A stretch of DNA of 64,000 nt from Breoghania corrubedonensis (GCF_003053845.1 NZ_QAYG01000004.1:62001-126000), one strand, 5' to 3'; shown: positions 1-10,807, counted from the stretch's first letter. The notes: generated by a model not told the origin, from the letters alone. Made by a program: numbers and translations.

Positions 1-18
1 ACGGTCTTCGGACGCACT

Positions 19-1206
19 ATGAAGACAATCGAGCGCTACATCCTGAGACGAATCTCGGGCGCCTTCCTGCTTGCATTCGGCGCCATGATCGGCGTCGTGT
101 GGGCAACGCAGGCGCTGCGGCAGCTGGATCTCGTCACGGCCAAGGGCCAGACCATCGTCCAGTTCCTGAAGATGACCATGCTCGCCCTGCCCTTTCTTGG
201 CGTTATCGTTGCGCCTTTCGCGCTCGCCATTGCACTCATCATCGTGCTGAACGCCTTGAACAGCGACAACGAACTGGTGGTCATCAACGCGACCGGCGCC
301 GCGAAGACAAAGGTGCTCAAGCCGGTGATGGCCTTCGCCTTCCTGCTGAGCGTACTGACGCTGATCGCCTCACTCTGGGTTTCGCCGGCCGGCCTCGCAC
401 AGCTTCGCCAGGAACTGACCCAGGTTCGCGTTGATCTCGTCGCCAACATTGTGCGCCCCGGGCGCTTCATCGAAGTCGATGACGGCCTGACCTTCCACAT
501 CCGCAACCGATCGGGTGACGGCACTCTGGAAAGCCTGATGATGGACGACAGGCGAGACCCCGAGACCACCTTCACCTATCTTGCACAGAAGGGGCAGGTC
601 GCCGAGATCGCGGGCCGCATGCTGCTTGTCATGCATGACGGCACCATTCAGCGGCGAACCAATGAAACCGGCGCGATCTCGATCGTGAAGTTCGAATCCT
701 ATGCCTTCGACCTGACGAGCCTGATGCCTCAGGCTTCGGCACCGACCTTCAAGCCATCCGAACGTACCATTGGCGAGTTGCTCAACCCGCCTGCCGACGA
801 CAACTACTACAAGAGGTATACGGAGCGCTTTCACGCCGAAATTCACGACCGCTTCGCCGTCGCGCTCTACCCGCTGGCGTTCGGGATGATCATTTTCGTG
901 TTCCTCGGTGAAGCCCGCACGACCCGACAAAGCCGGCATACCGGCGTTCTGGGCGCGCTGTTTGGCTGCGTTCTCGTTCGCGTCGCCGGATTCGGCGCCA
1001 CAAACCTGGCTGTTTCCGATCCAGACATGGTGCTCGCGATCTATCTCGTTCCGCTCTCCGTCATGGGGCTTTCCGCCCGGCTGGCGCTTTCGGATGCCCG
1101 CCCCGTGTGGGTGCGGTTCATCGGACGTGCGGTTCACGGCGTCGTTGGCACCATCGAATCCACCGCTGAACGCATTACATCGCGCTTCGCGAACGGACGG
1201 ACGTGA
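19..1206 (+). CDS. lptF: LPS export ABC transporter permease LptF
   Basis: This inner-membrane permease of the LptB2FG transporter extracts lipopolysaccharide from the inner membrane and feeds it to the periplasmic Lpt bridge. The 395-residue protein has the YjgP/YjgQ layout: two or three hydrophobic helices in the first ~120 residues, a soluble periplasmic beta-jellyroll region (about 130-270), and three C-terminal helices (about 280-365). It starts MKTIERYILRR, typical of the family. The next gene begins 3 bases after its stop and is the partner permease, so the two are co-transcribed. The promoter lies upstream of the window. Confidence 0.93.
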   Translation: MKTIERYILRRISGAFLLAFGAMIGVVWATQALRQLDLVTAKGQTIVQFLKMTMLALPFLGVIVAPFALAIALIIVLNALNSDNELVVINATGAAKTKVLKPVMAFAFLLSVLTLIASLWVSPAGLAQLRQELTQVRVDLVANIVRPGRFIEVDDGLTFHIRNRSGDGTLESLMMDDRRDPETTFTYLAQKGQVAEIAGRMLLVMHDGTIQRRTNETGAISIVKFESYAFDLTSLMPQASAPTFKPSERTIGELLNPPADDNYYKRYTERFHAEIHDRFAVALYPLAFGMIIFVFLGEARTTRQSRHTGVLGALFGCVLVRVAGFGATNLAVSDPDMVLAIYLVPLSVMGLSARLALSDARPVWVRFIGRAVHGVVGTIESTAERITSRFANGRT

Positions 1207-1209
1207 CGC

Positions 1210-2304
1210 ATGACGGTTGGTTTGACCCTTTGGCGCTACTTCGCGATCAGATTTCTCATCGCGATCCTGGGATTGTTCCTGTTCGCAGCGGTGCTGATCT
1301 TCATCTTCGATTTCCTTGAACTCGTTCGCCGCGGTGGCGACCGGGAAGGCTTCACCGTGCTCCGCGTCGCGCTGATATCGCTGCTGCGCATACCGGTCCT
1401 CCTGGAACAGGTCCTGCCTTTCGCAACGCTGTTCGGCGCGATCCTCGCTTTCGTGACCTTGAGCCGCAGCCTCGAACTCGTCATCGCGCGCGCGTCCGGC
1501 ATGTCGGTCTGGCAATTCATCGCCCCCGCCCTGATCGTTGCCATCTTTCTGGGTGCGCTCGCGATCGTGGCCTACAATCCCCTGGCGGTCGCCTTGAAGG
1601 ACAAGTCCGACCAGCTCAGCGTGGATCTTTTCGGCAATCAGGAGAAGGTGTTGCTACAAGCCTCCAACAATGCCTGGCTGCGCCAGGACGGACTGGACGG
1701 CGAAACCATCCTCCATGCCAGCCAGTCGACCGATCAGGGCCTGCATCTTTATGGCGTCACCATCTTCGCCTTTGATAAAAAAGGCATTTTCCGCGAACGC
1801 GTGGAGGCAAAAGAAGCGACGCTCGGCGATGGCGCGTGGCATCTCAAGGATGCAATCGTCTATACGGCCGACGATGACCCAAAGACCTACGCGTCCTATC
1901 TGGTCTCCACCTATCTCGGTCCCCTGGAGGTGCGCCAGAGCATCGCATCTCCCGAATCGGTTTCGTTCTGGGACCTTCCCAGCCTGATCGAACTCGCGCG
2001 CAGAGCAGGATTGCCAGCCTACCGCTACACCCTTCAATACGAGACATTGTTCGCACGTCCGCTACTGCTTGCCGCAATGGTGCTGATCGCGGCAGCAGTT
2101 TCCCTCAGGGTATCGCGTTTTGGCGGTTTAGGACGAATGATTCTGGGTGGAATATCAGCGGGGTTCGTGCTTTATGTGCTCACTGAACTTGCGAAGGATC
2201 TTGGTGGTGCCGGAATCGTGTCTCCGGTGGTCGCCGCGTGGTCTCCGGGGATAGTAGCGACTTTGATGGGTTTCACGATCCTATTGCATCAGGAGGACGG
2301 CTAG
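1210..2304 (+). CDS. lptG: LPS export ABC transporter permease LptG
   Basis: Second permease of LptB2FG, the LPS extractor in the inner membrane. The 364-residue product has the same architecture as its upstream neighbour: N-terminal helices, a central periplasmic domain (about 130-260) and three C-terminal helices including the stretch near LLLAAMVLIAAAVSLRV. The lptF-lptG-lptD order and tight spacing support the call. Its TAG stop shares one base with the GTG start of lptD, which suggests translational coupling. Confidence 0.93.
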   Translation: MTVGLTLWRYFAIRFLIAILGLFLFAAVLIFIFDFLELVRRGGDREGFTVLRVALISLLRIPVLLEQVLPFATLFGAILAFVTLSRSLELVIARASGMSVWQFIAPALIVAIFLGALAIVAYNPLAVALKDKSDQLSVDLFGNQEKVLLQASNNAWLRQDGLDGETILHASQSTDQGLHLYGVTIFAFDKKGIFRERVEAKEATLGDGAWHLKDAIVYTADDDPKTYASYLVSTYLGPLEVRQSIASPESVSFWDLPSLIELARRAGLPAYRYTLQYETLFARPLLLAAMVLIAAAVSLRVSRFGGLGRMILGGISAGFVLYVLTELAKDLGGAGIVSPVVAAWSPGIVATLMGFTILLHQEDG

Positions 2305-4721
2305 TGTCGGGTTCGTCCGTTCTCCCGCCCAACAGGGTCGGCGTCCGACACCCTGGCCGTGCCTTCGGGTGCGGGCTTAAGGGCGCGTTGCGCGGCTCCA
2401 TTTCGCTTGTCGCGGTGCTGGCCGTTCTGGCCTCGGCGCCGGGTGCTGTTCTTGCGCAGGCCCAGGACGACAGCACCATCGAGAAGATGCTGACGCGCAA
2501 TGCGGATCCGAAATCCCAGATGCTGCTGGAGGCAACAGAACTCGAGTACAATTTCGACAAGGACATCGTTTCCGCGATAGGCGACGTCCAGATCTATTAC
2601 GAAGGCAACACGCTGGAAGCGGACCGGGTCACACTGGATCGCAAGAAGGCGCGCCTCTACGCGACTGGCAATGTCCGCCTCACGGAGCCGGAAGGCAACG
2701 TGATCGAGAGCGACAGTCTGGAACTCAGCGACGATTTCCGAAATGGCTTCGTTCGCCAGCTCCGCGTCGAGACGATCCAGCGCACCCGTTTCACCGCCGA
2801 GAGCGCCGAGCGCAAGAACGGTGAGACGACAACGTTCAAGAACGGCATCTACACGGTCTACACCAAGCCGACCAATCCTCCGGACAAGCCGCCGCTTTGG
2901 CGCATCAAGGCGACCAAGATCGTCCACAAGGAGAAAGAGCGGACGGTCTATTACGAGGGCGCGCGTCTGGAATTCTGGGGCGTGCCGATTGCCTATCTGC
3001 CCTTCATGTCGCATCCCGATCCCACGCTGAAACGCAAGTCGGGCTTTCTGACGCCCACGACCGTCTATGACGAAAAGGTCGGCGTCGGCGTCTCCGTGCC
3101 CTATTACTGGGTACTGGGACCGGACAAGGATCTGACATTTACCGCGACGCCATTGTCCAAACAGGGGCCTCTACTGGAGGCCATGTGGCGCCAGCGGCTT
3201 GAAAACGGCAAGTATTCCATCTCGCTCGCCGGCATCCACCAGGCAAAACCTGAGAATTTCTCCGGTTCTTCGGGGGATCGCGAGTGGCGCGGATATGCGA
3301 ACACCAAGGGCGAATTCACGATCAACGAGCGCTGGAAATGGGGCTGGGACCTTTCCCGCATGTCCGATCGCGCGTTCGTCAAGGATTATGAGATCGACAG
3401 CAACAGCGACGCGTTGACATCCAGCGTCTATCTGACGGGATTGAGCGAGCGCAACTACTTCGATGTCCACGCCTACGCCTTCCAGATCACGCAGGAAGAC
3501 GATCCGGACTCCGGTGACGCCAACGCAGGTGCGCCGTTCTCCGATGTTGGAGCAAACCTGCAGGACAAGCAGCCCATTGTTCATCCGGTCATCGACTACA
3601 GCTACATCTGGGACAACCCCGTGGTCGGCGGTGAGCTGTCGTTTGCGGGCAACCTGACAAGTCTCACCCGGAACGAGACAGATGCCTTCGCCTATAACGG
3701 CATTCGTCGCTTCCGTGGTGTCGAAGGCACGTTCACACGCACTTCGGTGAAAGCGCAGTGGAGGCGGACCCTGATCGATCCGATCGGTCAGATGTTCACG
3801 CCGTTTGCCTACGTGAAGGCGGATCTCTACTTCCTGCAGTCGGCGGACAAGAATGTTTCCACGCTGACCGACGAGGCGTTCGTTGCCCGCGCAATGCCCG
3901 CCGTGGGACTGGAATACCGCTATCCCTTCCTGATCACCACGGGCGGTTCCAGCCATGTGATCGAGCCCATCGCTCAGATCATCGTGCGCCCGTCGGAGCA
4001 GCGGATAGGCGAATTGCCGAACGATGACGCACAAAGCCTCGTGTTCGATGACACCAATCTTTTCCAGTGGGACAAGTTCTCCGGCAACGACCGCTCCGAG
4101 GGTGGTACGCGCGCCAATGTGGGCTTCCAGTACAAGGGCCAGTTCCATGGCCTGGGCTCGGTCAACGCCCTGTTCGGCCGCTCGTTCCATATCGCGGGTA
4201 CGAATTCCTACGCGACGGACGATGTGCTGGCGACGGGAACGAATTCGGGTCTGGAGTCGGATGACTCCGATTACGTCTCGCGCGTCTACTTCGACACCAA
4301 CCTCGGCCTGCGCTTCGGCGCACGGGCGCGCTTTGACAACGACAATTTCGCAGTCCGTCGGGCTGAGGTTCAGGCGAGCGGCACACGCGGCCCATTCAGT
4401 GCGTCTCTTGGCTACGCCTTCCTCGGTGCCAAACCCGCACAAGGGATCGATGACGATCGCGAGGAGATCCTCGGCGCGGGTTCTTTGCGACTGCTGACGA
4501 ACTGGCGCGTTTTCGGCTCCGTACGCTACGATCTTCGCAACTCCACGACGGTGCGTGATGCTGTCGGGCTTGGTTACGACGATGAAGGCTTCTCTGCCTC
4601 GCTTGCCTACGCCGAAGACCGCAGCCGCAACGACGGAGATCCCGTGGACAAGACGATCTACCTGCGCATCGGTCTGCGCACGTTGGGCGACACCCAGCTA
4701 TCGACCAACGCCGATCGATAG
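2304..4721 (+). CDS. lptD: LPS assembly outer-membrane protein LptD
   Basis: LptD (OstA/Imp) is the outer-membrane beta-barrel that, with LptE, places LPS in the outer leaflet. The reading frame is open from 2238, but the chosen start is GTG 2304: a perfect AGGAGG lies at 2291-2296, 7 bases upstream, and the lptG stop overlaps this codon. That gives about 805 residues. A hydrophobic signal segment ending around VLAQAQ is followed by an OstA/LptA-like N-terminal domain with repeated E-A-D-x-V and G-N-V-x-L strands, then a long barrel region rich in aromatic residues. LptE is not visible nearby. Confidence 0.93.
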   Translation: MSGSSVLPPNRVGVRHPGRAFGCGLKGALRGSISLVAVLAVLASAPGAVLAQAQDDSTIEKMLTRNADPKSQMLLEATELEYNFDKDIVSAIGDVQIYYEGNTLEADRVTLDRKKARLYATGNVRLTEPEGNVIESDSLELSDDFRNGFVRQLRVETIQRTRFTAESAERKNGETTTFKNGIYTVYTKPTNPPDKPPLWRIKATKIVHKEKERTVYYEGARLEFWGVPIAYLPFMSHPDPTLKRKSGFLTPTTVYDEKVGVGVSVPYYWVLGPDKDLTFTATPLSKQGPLLEAMWRQRLENGKYSISLAGIHQAKPENFSGSSGDREWRGYANTKGEFTINERWKWGWDLSRMSDRAFVKDYEIDSNSDALTSSVYLTGLSERNYFDVHAYAFQITQEDDPDSGDANAGAPFSDVGANLQDKQPIVHPVIDYSYIWDNPVVGGELSFAGNLTSLTRNETDAFAYNGIRRFRGVEGTFTRTSVKAQWRRTLIDPIGQMFTPFAYVKADLYFLQSADKNVSTLTDEAFVARAMPAVGLEYRYPFLITTGGSSHVIEPIAQIIVRPSEQRIGELPNDDAQSLVFDDTNLFQWDKFSGNDRSEGGTRANVGFQYKGQFHGLGSVNALFGRSFHIAGTNSYATDDVLATGTNSGLESDDSDYVSRVYFDTNLGLRFGARARFDNDNFAVRRAEVQASGTRGPFSASLGYAFLGAKPAQGIDDDREEILGAGSLRLLTNWRVFGSVRYDLRNSTTVRDAVGLGYDDEGFSASLAYAEDRSRNDGDPVDKTIYLRIGLRTLGDTQLSTNADR

Positions 4722-4926
4722 TCCGCAGTTCTCGCAGGGTGTTTTCGGGATGCGGCCGACTGCGTTATATTTCCGGGAGATCGTGCGCGCAGGCGCCTAG
4801 CTTTCGCCACACCAAGCGGGCAACGAAGTCCGCAAGAAACGCCGGGAACCGGCGTCCTCAGCAAAATCGGGCCGCGACGGCCATCTGACAGATAAAGACG
4901 ACCGGCGCGACAAGGGAGACGTGAAG

Positions 4927-5913
4927 ATGATGCCGACGACAGCAGACCTTGCGGGACGCAAGCGGGCGAGATCCGCCGTTTCGCATTGGCTTGCCGCGCT
5001 CTTTGCAGTCGCGCTCGCCGGTGGGATTCTGGGTGGCATACCGCTCGTCGCGAATGCGGCGACGAGCATCAAGGTCATCGTGAACGACCAACCGATCACC
5101 AACTACGATATCTCCCAGCGCGCCCGTCTCATCCAGCTCACAGCGCGCAAATCCGCCGGGGTTTCCCAGCGTATGGCGCAGGATGAGTTGATCGAAGAGC
5201 GCCTGAAGATGCAGGAAGCAAAGCGTCGCGGCGTATCGGTTTCGGATGCGGAGGTCGAGCAGGCCTTCGCCCGTATCGCGAGCCGGACGAAAATGTCCCC
5301 CAAGCAACTCGGCGCCGCGCTCTCGCGTTCCGGTGTGAACCCCTCGACGCTGAAGGACCGGATCCGGACCGAAATCATGTGGCACAATGTTGTGTTGCGC
5401 CGCTTCCGCGCGCAGGTGAACGTCTCCGAGCAGGATGTCGTTGCCGCGATGTTGAAGCAGGACAAGGATAAGGTCGACGTCAGCAAGACCACCGAGTACA
5501 CGCTTTCGCAGGTCATCTTCGTCATTCCCAAGAACGCATCCGCTTCGTTGAAAGCCCAGCGCAAGAAGGAAGCGAACAGCCTTCGCCACCGCTTTACGGA
5601 CTGCGATAGCGGTCTCAAGTTCGCGGAAAGCCTCAAGGAAGTTGTGGTCAAACCTGTCGGTGTGCGCCTCGCACCGGAACTGCCGGACGAGGTAATCCAA
5701 CTGCTCAAGGATGTTCCGTCGGGCCATCTGAGCACGCCTGTGGAGACGGGCAGCGGAATTTCGGCTTATGCTGTGTGCAAGAAGCGCGAAATCGATAGCG
5801 ATGCCGGACTGCGCACTCAGATCAAGGACGAGTTGCGCAACAAGGAGGGGCAGATGATGGCCCGTCGTTATCTGCGCGACCTGCGCCGGGATGCCGTCAT
5901 CGAATACCGCTGA
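4927..5913 (+). CDS. surA: SurA-type periplasmic peptidyl-prolyl isomerase/chaperone
   Basis: Periplasmic chaperone for outer-membrane proteins, matching its place between lptD and pdxA. The frame opens at GTG 4921; ATG 4927 fits better because GGGAG sits about 9 bases upstream. A signal peptide (ALFAVALAGGILGG, cleavage near NAA) precedes a SurA N-terminal domain with helices such as DELIEERLKMQEA. A single divergent parvulin-like region follows (about 190-300, with TLSQVIF). At about 328 residues it is shorter than enterobacterial SurA, which has two parvulin domains. Whether it retains isomerase activity is uncertain. Confidence 0.82.
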   Translation: MMPTTADLAGRKRARSAVSHWLAALFAVALAGGILGGIPLVANAATSIKVIVNDQPITNYDISQRARLIQLTARKSAGVSQRMAQDELIEERLKMQEAKRRGVSVSDAEVEQAFARIASRTKMSPKQLGAALSRSGVNPSTLKDRIRTEIMWHNVVLRRFRAQVNVSEQDVVAAMLKQDKDKVDVSKTTEYTLSQVIFVIPKNASASLKAQRKKEANSLRHRFTDCDSGLKFAESLKEVVVKPVGVRLAPELPDEVIQLLKDVPSGHLSTPVETGSGISAYAVCKKREIDSDAGLRTQIKDELRNKEGQMMARRYLRDLRRDAVIEYR

Positions 5914-5921
5914 GGCAGGAA

Positions 5922-6926
5922 ATGCCACTCGTCGTCACCATGGGCGATCCCGCAGGGATCGGTCCTGAATTGCTGCTGGCCGCCTGGCGTAACCGCGCCG
6001 AATTCGGCCTGCCACCATTCTATGTCCTCGCCGACCCCGACGTCATGCGAACCCGGGCGCGAGATCTCGCCATCCACGTTGGCGTGGCCACTTGCACGCC
6101 GGAGGAAGTCGAGCAGTGTTTCGCCAGCGCCCTCCCCGTCGTCACCCTTGAAAACCGGGCGGATACACGTTCGGGCGCGGATGCGCCAGCTTCGCCGGAC
6201 GCCGTGGTGGAAGCGATCGCAACCGCCGTCGCGCACGTCAAGGCCGGGCTCGCGACAGGCATGGTGACGTCACCGATCACCAAGAAGTCTCTCTATGCGG
6301 CCGGTTTCAAATATCCTGGCCATACCGAGTATCTCGGCGCGCTCGCCGCCACCCATTGGCCGGACGAGCCGGCAGCCCCGGTCATGATGCTGGCGGGTCC
6401 CGATCTCAGAACGGTTCCCATCACCGTCCACATCCCGATCCATGCCATTCCCCAAGCCTGGTTGAAAGAACGCATCATCGAGGTTGCGCGGATCACGGCT
6501 AGGGACCTTGAAACCCGCTTTGGCATCGCCACCCCCCGCCTGGTACTCGCCGGTCTCAACCCCCATGCGGGAGAAGGCGGAACCATCGGTCACGAGGACG
6601 AGACGGTCTCGCGTCCGGCGGTGGAGCAACTCCGCGCGGAAGGCATCGATATCGCAGGTCCCCTGCCCGCAGACACCCTGTTTCACGCCCGCGCTCGCAA
6701 AGGCTATGATGCGGCGCTTTGCGCCTATCACGATCAGGCGTTGATACCGGTCAAGACCCTGGCGTTCGACGAGACCGTGAACGTGACGCTCGGACTTCCG
6801 TTTGTTCGAACCTCGCCAGATCACGGCACAGCGTTTGATATCGCGGGAAAAGGCATCGCAAGACCGGACAGCCTCGTCGCGGCCATCCGGCTCGCGGATC
6901 AACTCTCCAGGGACCACACCCGCTGA
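5922..6926 (+). CDS. pdxA: 4-hydroxythreonine-4-phosphate dehydrogenase PdxA
   Basis: Oxidises 4-hydroxy-L-threonine phosphate in the DXP-dependent pyridoxal phosphate pathway, in the cytoplasm. The 334-residue protein begins with [17 protein letters not shown] and contains TSPITKKSL, the metal-binding motif LNPHAGEGG, and the C-terminal [11 protein letters not shown] and [16 protein letters not shown] blocks, all family signatures. AGGCAGGA just upstream acts as ribosome binding site. The stop overlaps the rsmA start (TGATG), so the pair is translationally coupled. Confidence 0.96.
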   Translation: MPLVVTMGDPAGIGPELLLAAWRNRAEFGLPPFYVLADPDVMRTRARDLAIHVGVATCTPEEVEQCFASALPVVTLENRADTRSGADAPASPDAVVEAIATAVAHVKAGLATGMVTSPITKKSLYAAGFKYPGHTEYLGALAATHWPDEPAAPVMMLAGPDLRTVPITVHIPIHAIPQAWLKERIIEVARITARDLETRFGIATPRLVLAGLNPHAGEGGTIGHEDETVSRPAVEQLRAEGIDIAGPLPADTLFHARARKGYDAALCAYHDQALIPVKTLAFDETVNVTLGLPFVRTSPDHGTAFDIAGKGIARPDSLVAAIRLADQLSRDHTR

Positions 6927-7768
6927 TGGCGCAGATAGACGGCCTTCCTCCGCTCCGCGACGTCATCCGCCGTCACGGGCTGGACGCCAGGAAATCGCTT
7001 GGTCAGAACTTTCTGCTCGATCTGAATCTGACGGCCCGTATCGCACGCTCCTCCGGACGTCTTGACGACATCACCGTCATCGAGGTCGGGCCGGGGCCCG
7101 GCGGGCTTACGCGAGGGCTCCTCGCGGAAGGTGCGGCGAAGGTCATCGCAATCGAGAAGGATCGCCGCTGCCTGCCCGCCCTGGAAGAGATCGCCGCCGC
7201 TTATCCCGGCCGGCTGGAAATCATCGAGGATGACGCTCTCGCTGTCGACATGGCGGGGCTTGCCGAGGGGAAGACCCGCATCGTCGCGAACCTCCCCTAC
7301 AATGTGGCAACACCGCTTTTGACCGGCTGGCTGGAGGCTTCCTGGCCGCCGTTCTGGGACTCCCTCACCCTGATGTTCCAGAAGGAAGTCGCAGAACGCA
7401 TCGTTGCCCATGCGGGCGACAAGGCTTACGGCCGGCTCGCCGTGCTGGCAGGTTGGCGTACTCACGCGGAAATCGTCCTGAACCTGCCGCCGCAGGCTTT
7501 CACGCCGCCGCCGAAGGTCTCCTCCGCCGTCGTTCAGCTTGTGCCCCGGGCCGTACCGCTGGCATGCGATATCAAGGTGCTCGCACGGGTCACCGCAGCC
7601 GCCTTCGGGCAACGGCGCAAAATGCTTCGCGCCGCGCTGAAGTCACTGGGTGGTGACACGCCCGGTCTGATCGAAAAGGCTGGCTTGAACCCGACCGCCC
7701 GCGCGGAGGAAATACCCGTCGAAGGGTTTGTGGCGCTTGCCAACGTCTTCCAGCAACAAACGCCCTGA
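6926..7768 (+). CDS. rsmA: 16S rRNA dimethyladenosine transferase RsmA (KsgA)
   Basis: Dimethylates the two adjacent adenosines near the 3' end of 16S rRNA during 30S assembly, using S-adenosylmethionine. At 280 residues it shows SLGQNFLLD near the N terminus, the SAM-binding motif [10 protein letters not shown] near residue 52, and the catalytic NLPYN near 122, followed by the KEVAERI block and the helical C-terminal domain (FGQRRKMLR). It overlaps pdxA by one base and ends the forward operon. It converges on gmk, with about 47 bases between them. Confidence 0.96.
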   Translation: MAQIDGLPPLRDVIRRHGLDARKSLGQNFLLDLNLTARIARSSGRLDDITVIEVGPGPGGLTRGLLAEGAAKVIAIEKDRRCLPALEEIAAAYPGRLEIIEDDALAVDMAGLAEGKTRIVANLPYNVATPLLTGWLEASWPPFWDSLTLMFQKEVAERIVAHAGDKAYGRLAVLAGWRTHAEIVLNLPPQAFTPPPKVSSAVVQLVPRAVPLACDIKVLARVTAAAFGQRRKMLRAALKSLGGDTPGLIEKAGLNPTARAEEIPVEGFVALANVFQQQTP

Positions 7769-7815
7769 ACGGCAACACCTGGCAGACAAAAGACCGCCAG
7801 AGGCCAGAGCGCGTC

Positions 7816-8475
7816 TCAGGCTTCCTGTTGAAGCTGGTCCACGAAATATTCCATGCCGAGATTGCGCTCGCGACGGCGGCGCTCGGCGCAGAGAATTTTC
7901 TGAACATCCTGAAAAGTCTGGTCAAGATCGTCATTGATCAGAACGTAGTCGTACTCGTTCCAATGCGAGATCTCCGTCCGTGCGTTCTGAAGCCGGCGCT
8001 CGATCACTTCGGCGGAATCTTCAGCTCGTCTCTCCAGCCTGGACCTCAGTTCTTTCATAGAGGGCGGCAGGATGAAGACGGAAGCCACGTCAGGCCGTGC
8101 GGCATCAAACAGCTGGAGCGTCCCCTGCCAATCGATGTCGAACAGGATGTCGTTCCCGTTGGACAGCGCGGTCTCAACCGGCGCCCTCGGCGTGCCGTAG
8201 AAGTTGCCATGCACTTCCGCGGACTCCAGCAAATCGCCATCCTCGCGCATGGAAAGAAACCGCTTCTTGGAGATGAAGTGGTAGTGCACGCCGTCGATTT
8301 CGCTCGGCCGCCGCTCACGCGTGGTGACTGAGACCGATAGCATCAGTTCCCGATCGGATTCGAGCAGGCTGCGTGCGATCGTCGACTTGCCCGCTCCCGA
8401 AGGCGACGACAGGACAAACATCAGGCCTCGGCGATGGGTTTCACCGGCCTTGCGGGCTTCCGGAGTGGCGGACAT
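7816..8475 (-). CDS. gmk: guanylate kinase
   Basis: Phosphorylates GMP to GDP with ATP. The 219-residue protein has the P-loop [11 protein letters not shown] near residues 24-34, the GMP-binding block ([19 protein letters not shown]) and the IDWQGTLQL segment. It lies 5 bases after yicC, which together with mltG forms a common alphaproteobacterial cluster. Last gene of the reverse operon; no strong hairpin was found in the short convergent gap with rsmA. Confidence 0.96.
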   Translation of the reverse strand: MSATPEARKAGETHRRGLMFVLSSPSGAGKSTIARSLLESDRELMLSVSVTTRERRPSEIDGVHYHFISKKRFLSMREDGDLLESAEVHGNFYGTPRAPVETALSNGNDILFDIDWQGTLQLFDAARPDVASVFILPPSMKELRSRLERRAEDSAEVIERRLQNARTEISHWNEYDYVLINDDLDQTFQDVQKILCAERRRRERNLGMEYFVDQLQQEA

Positions 8476-8480
8476 GGCTT

Positions 8481-9365
8481 CTATTCCAGGTTCTGGATCT
8501 GCTCGCGCAGCTGATCGATCGTGGTCTTGAGATCAAGACCGATCGCCGTAAGCGAGGTATCGTTGGCTTTCGAGCACAAGGTGTTGGCCTCCCGGTTGAA
8601 CTCCTGCGCCAGGAAATCCAGCTTACGGCCAATCGGCCCGCCACTGGCGATCAGATCGCACACGGCCGCCACATGGGCCTTGAGACGGTCGAGTTCCTCG
8701 CGGATATCCGCCTTCGTCGCCAGCAGAACAGCCTCCTGATGGAGCCGTCCCTCGTCGAACTCACCATGCTCCATGAGTTGACGAACCTGCTGGGCGAGCC
8801 GCGCGCGGATCCCGTCCACCGAGCGTGCGGGACAGTTCTCGGCGTCCTCTGTCAGGCTCGCGATCCTGGTTACATGGCCTTCGATCATACGCTGGACCGC
8901 ATCGCCTTCGGACTGCCGCATGGAAACGAGATCTGCGAGCGCCGTTTCGAAGGAGGCCAGAACCGCGGCGTGTTGCCTGGCGCGCTCTTCCTCTCCGATT
9001 TCGCTTTCCTGAACCTCGAAGACGCCCCGGAATGACAGGATCCCTTCCGCCGTAGCAGGCGCCGCCCCTGTCCTCCGGCGGATCGCCTCCAGCGCCTCGA
9101 TAACCGCCTCGAGCGCGCTGTCATTGATCCGCGGCACGATCTCGCCGGCCTCTCGGTGTACCGACAGCGTGATATTGACGTTTCCGCGCGCAAGCGCCGC
9201 GCCAACATTCTTGCGCAGTGCCGGCTCGAGACTGTCGAAGCCATTCCCGAGCCTGAAGCGAACGTCGAGCCCCTTGCCGTTGACCGAACGCAATTCCCAC
9301 GTCCAACGGATCGCTCCATGCGTACCTTCGGCACGGGCGAATCCGGTCATGCTCGCTAGGGTCAT
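8481..9365 (-). CDS. yicC: YicC family endoribonuclease
   Basis: Member of the YicC/YloC family, reported in E. coli as an endoribonuclease acting on small RNA. The 294-residue protein starts [14 protein letters not shown], the near-invariant family opening, and ends with the conserved block around [24 protein letters not shown]. It sits between mltG and gmk in the same direction, the usual context. The target RNAs here cannot be inferred. Confidence 0.92.
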   Translation of the reverse strand: MTLASMTGFARAEGTHGAIRWTWELRSVNGKGLDVRFRLGNGFDSLEPALRKNVGAALARGNVNITLSVHREAGEIVPRINDSALEAVIEALEAIRRRTGAAPATAEGILSFRGVFEVQESEIGEEERARQHAAVLASFETALADLVSMRQSEGDAVQRMIEGHVTRIASLTEDAENCPARSVDGIRARLAQQVRQLMEHGEFDEGRLHQEAVLLATKADIREELDRLKAHVAAVCDLIASGGPIGRKLDFLAQEFNREANTLCSKANDTSLTAIGLDLKTTIDQLREQIQNLE

Positions 9366-9490
9366 CGTGTCTTTTCTTCTCTTTTGTCAGCGGATATGCC
9401 GGATCGCCGAGATCATTGAAACTTCGTTCTGATTTGGACGTGTCCGGGCCATGCAACAACCCACAAGAGAGGAGCCCTCCCGGTACAGGT

Positions 9491-10807
9491 TCAGTTCGAT
9501 CCACTCTCTGGCTTCGCCTCGGGCTGAATCACGCCCGGTGTATCCGTTTCGGTTTCCGCGTCCGCTTTTTCCGCCGGCTCTGTGGCAGCCGCATCGCGTC
9601 TGGCCTTTTCCGCCTCGCGCCACCGCCGAACGTTGCGTTGATGCTCCTGAAGCGTTTCCGCGAAGAGATGCCCGCCTGTCCCGTCAGCCACAAAGAACAT
9701 TTCCTTGGTCCGGGATGGATTGGCCACAGCTTCCATCGCCTTGCGTCCGGGATTGGCGATCGGCCCGGGCGGCAGTCCGCGGATCTGGTAGGTGTTGTAG
9801 CGGTTGGGAGCGTCTTTTTCGCTCTTCAGGATCGTGCGCGAACGCTGCCACGCCTCGCCGCCATGTAGGCCGTAGAGGATCGTGGGGTCGGAATCCAGTC
9901 TCCAGCCCTGCTTGAGCCGGTTTACGAAAACGCCGGCAACCCGTGGCCGTTCGTCCGCACGCCCGGTCTCCTTCTCAACGATAGAGGCCAGAATGACCAG
10001 CTCACGCGGGCTCTTGATCGGCAGGCCTTCCGAGCGCCGTTCCCAGATTTCCGCCAGCGCCTTTTCCTGCGCCCGGCGCATGCGCTCTATGATTTCCTGC
10101 CGCGTCGTTCCGCGGGTGAACTTGTAGGTTTCCGGCAGCAGAGATCCCTCTTCGGGCACTTCCGACAGCTCACCCGTCAGAACCGGATCGTCCTTGACGC
10201 GTTCCACAATCTGCGCGCTGGTCCAGCCTTCCGGAATGGTGATGGAATGCAGGATCGCCTTGCCAGCCACCAGCATGTCCATGACGTTGCGCATGCTGAC
10301 ACCAGCGGGGAAAAGATACTCCCCCGCCTTCAGCTTGCCGGCATTCTTGTAAAGCTGCACCCCGCCCATGAAGATCCAGGCCTGACCGATCACGCCGCTG
10401 CGATCCAGCGTATGTGCGATCGACTCAAGCCCGGATCCCGGAGCCACGATGATCGTCGTTTCCTGGGTCAGCGGTCCCTTGGCATCGAACTCACCCTTCC
10501 CCCAATAGAGCGTCCCGCCGATGGCGAGGACCACCAGAACCGCGAACGTCAGCGCGAAATTGAGGAAAACGACGAAAGGATTGCGCGCGCGCCGCGAACG
10601 GGCCGGCGGCTCGGGCAGCCGCTCTGGCTGGATCGCCTCACGCGGGCTCTTGGGTGCAGGCCGCATCGGGCTCGCGCTCTCCGCGGAAGACTGTGCCGAC
10701 GCCTGGCTGTCCGGCGGGCCGGAAGACTGGGCGGTGTCGTTGGTAGACGTCTCTGTTTCTGACGAGGCCGGGGTTTGACCGTCCGAGGTTTCTGGCGTGT
10801 CTTGCAT
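9491..10807 (-). CDS. mltG: endolytic murein transglycosylase MltG
   Basis: Cleaves nascent glycan strands in the periplasm to terminate peptidoglycan polymerisation. The 438-residue protein has a Ser/Ala/Pro-rich cytoplasmic N-terminal region (1-75), one transmembrane helix (about 80-105, FVVFLNFALTFAVLVVLA), a LysM-like domain and the YceG catalytic region with ASIVEKETG, which carries the catalytic glutamate. A low-complexity Ala/Glu/Thr tail follows about residue 390. In many relatives mltG follows fabF directly; here a hairpin-bearing gap of 355 bases separates them. Confidence 0.93.
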   Translation of the reverse strand: MQDTPETSDGQTPASSETETSTNDTAQSSGPPDSQASAQSSAESASPMRPAPKSPREAIQPERLPEPPARSRRARNPFVVFLNFALTFAVLVVLAIGGTLYWGKGEFDAKGPLTQETTIIVAPGSGLESIAHTLDRSGVIGQAWIFMGGVQLYKNAGKLKAGEYLFPAGVSMRNVMDMLVAGKAILHSITIPEGWTSAQIVERVKDDPVLTGELSEVPEEGSLLPETYKFTRGTTRQEIIERMRRAQEKALAEIWERRSEGLPIKSPRELVILASIVEKETGRADERPRVAGVFVNRLKQGWRLDSDPTILYGLHGGEAWQRSRTILKSEKDAPNRYNTYQIRGLPPGPIANPGRKAMEAVANPSRTKEMFFVADGTGGHLFAETLQEHQRNVRRWREAEKARRDAAATEPAEKADAETETDTPGVIQPEAKPESGSN

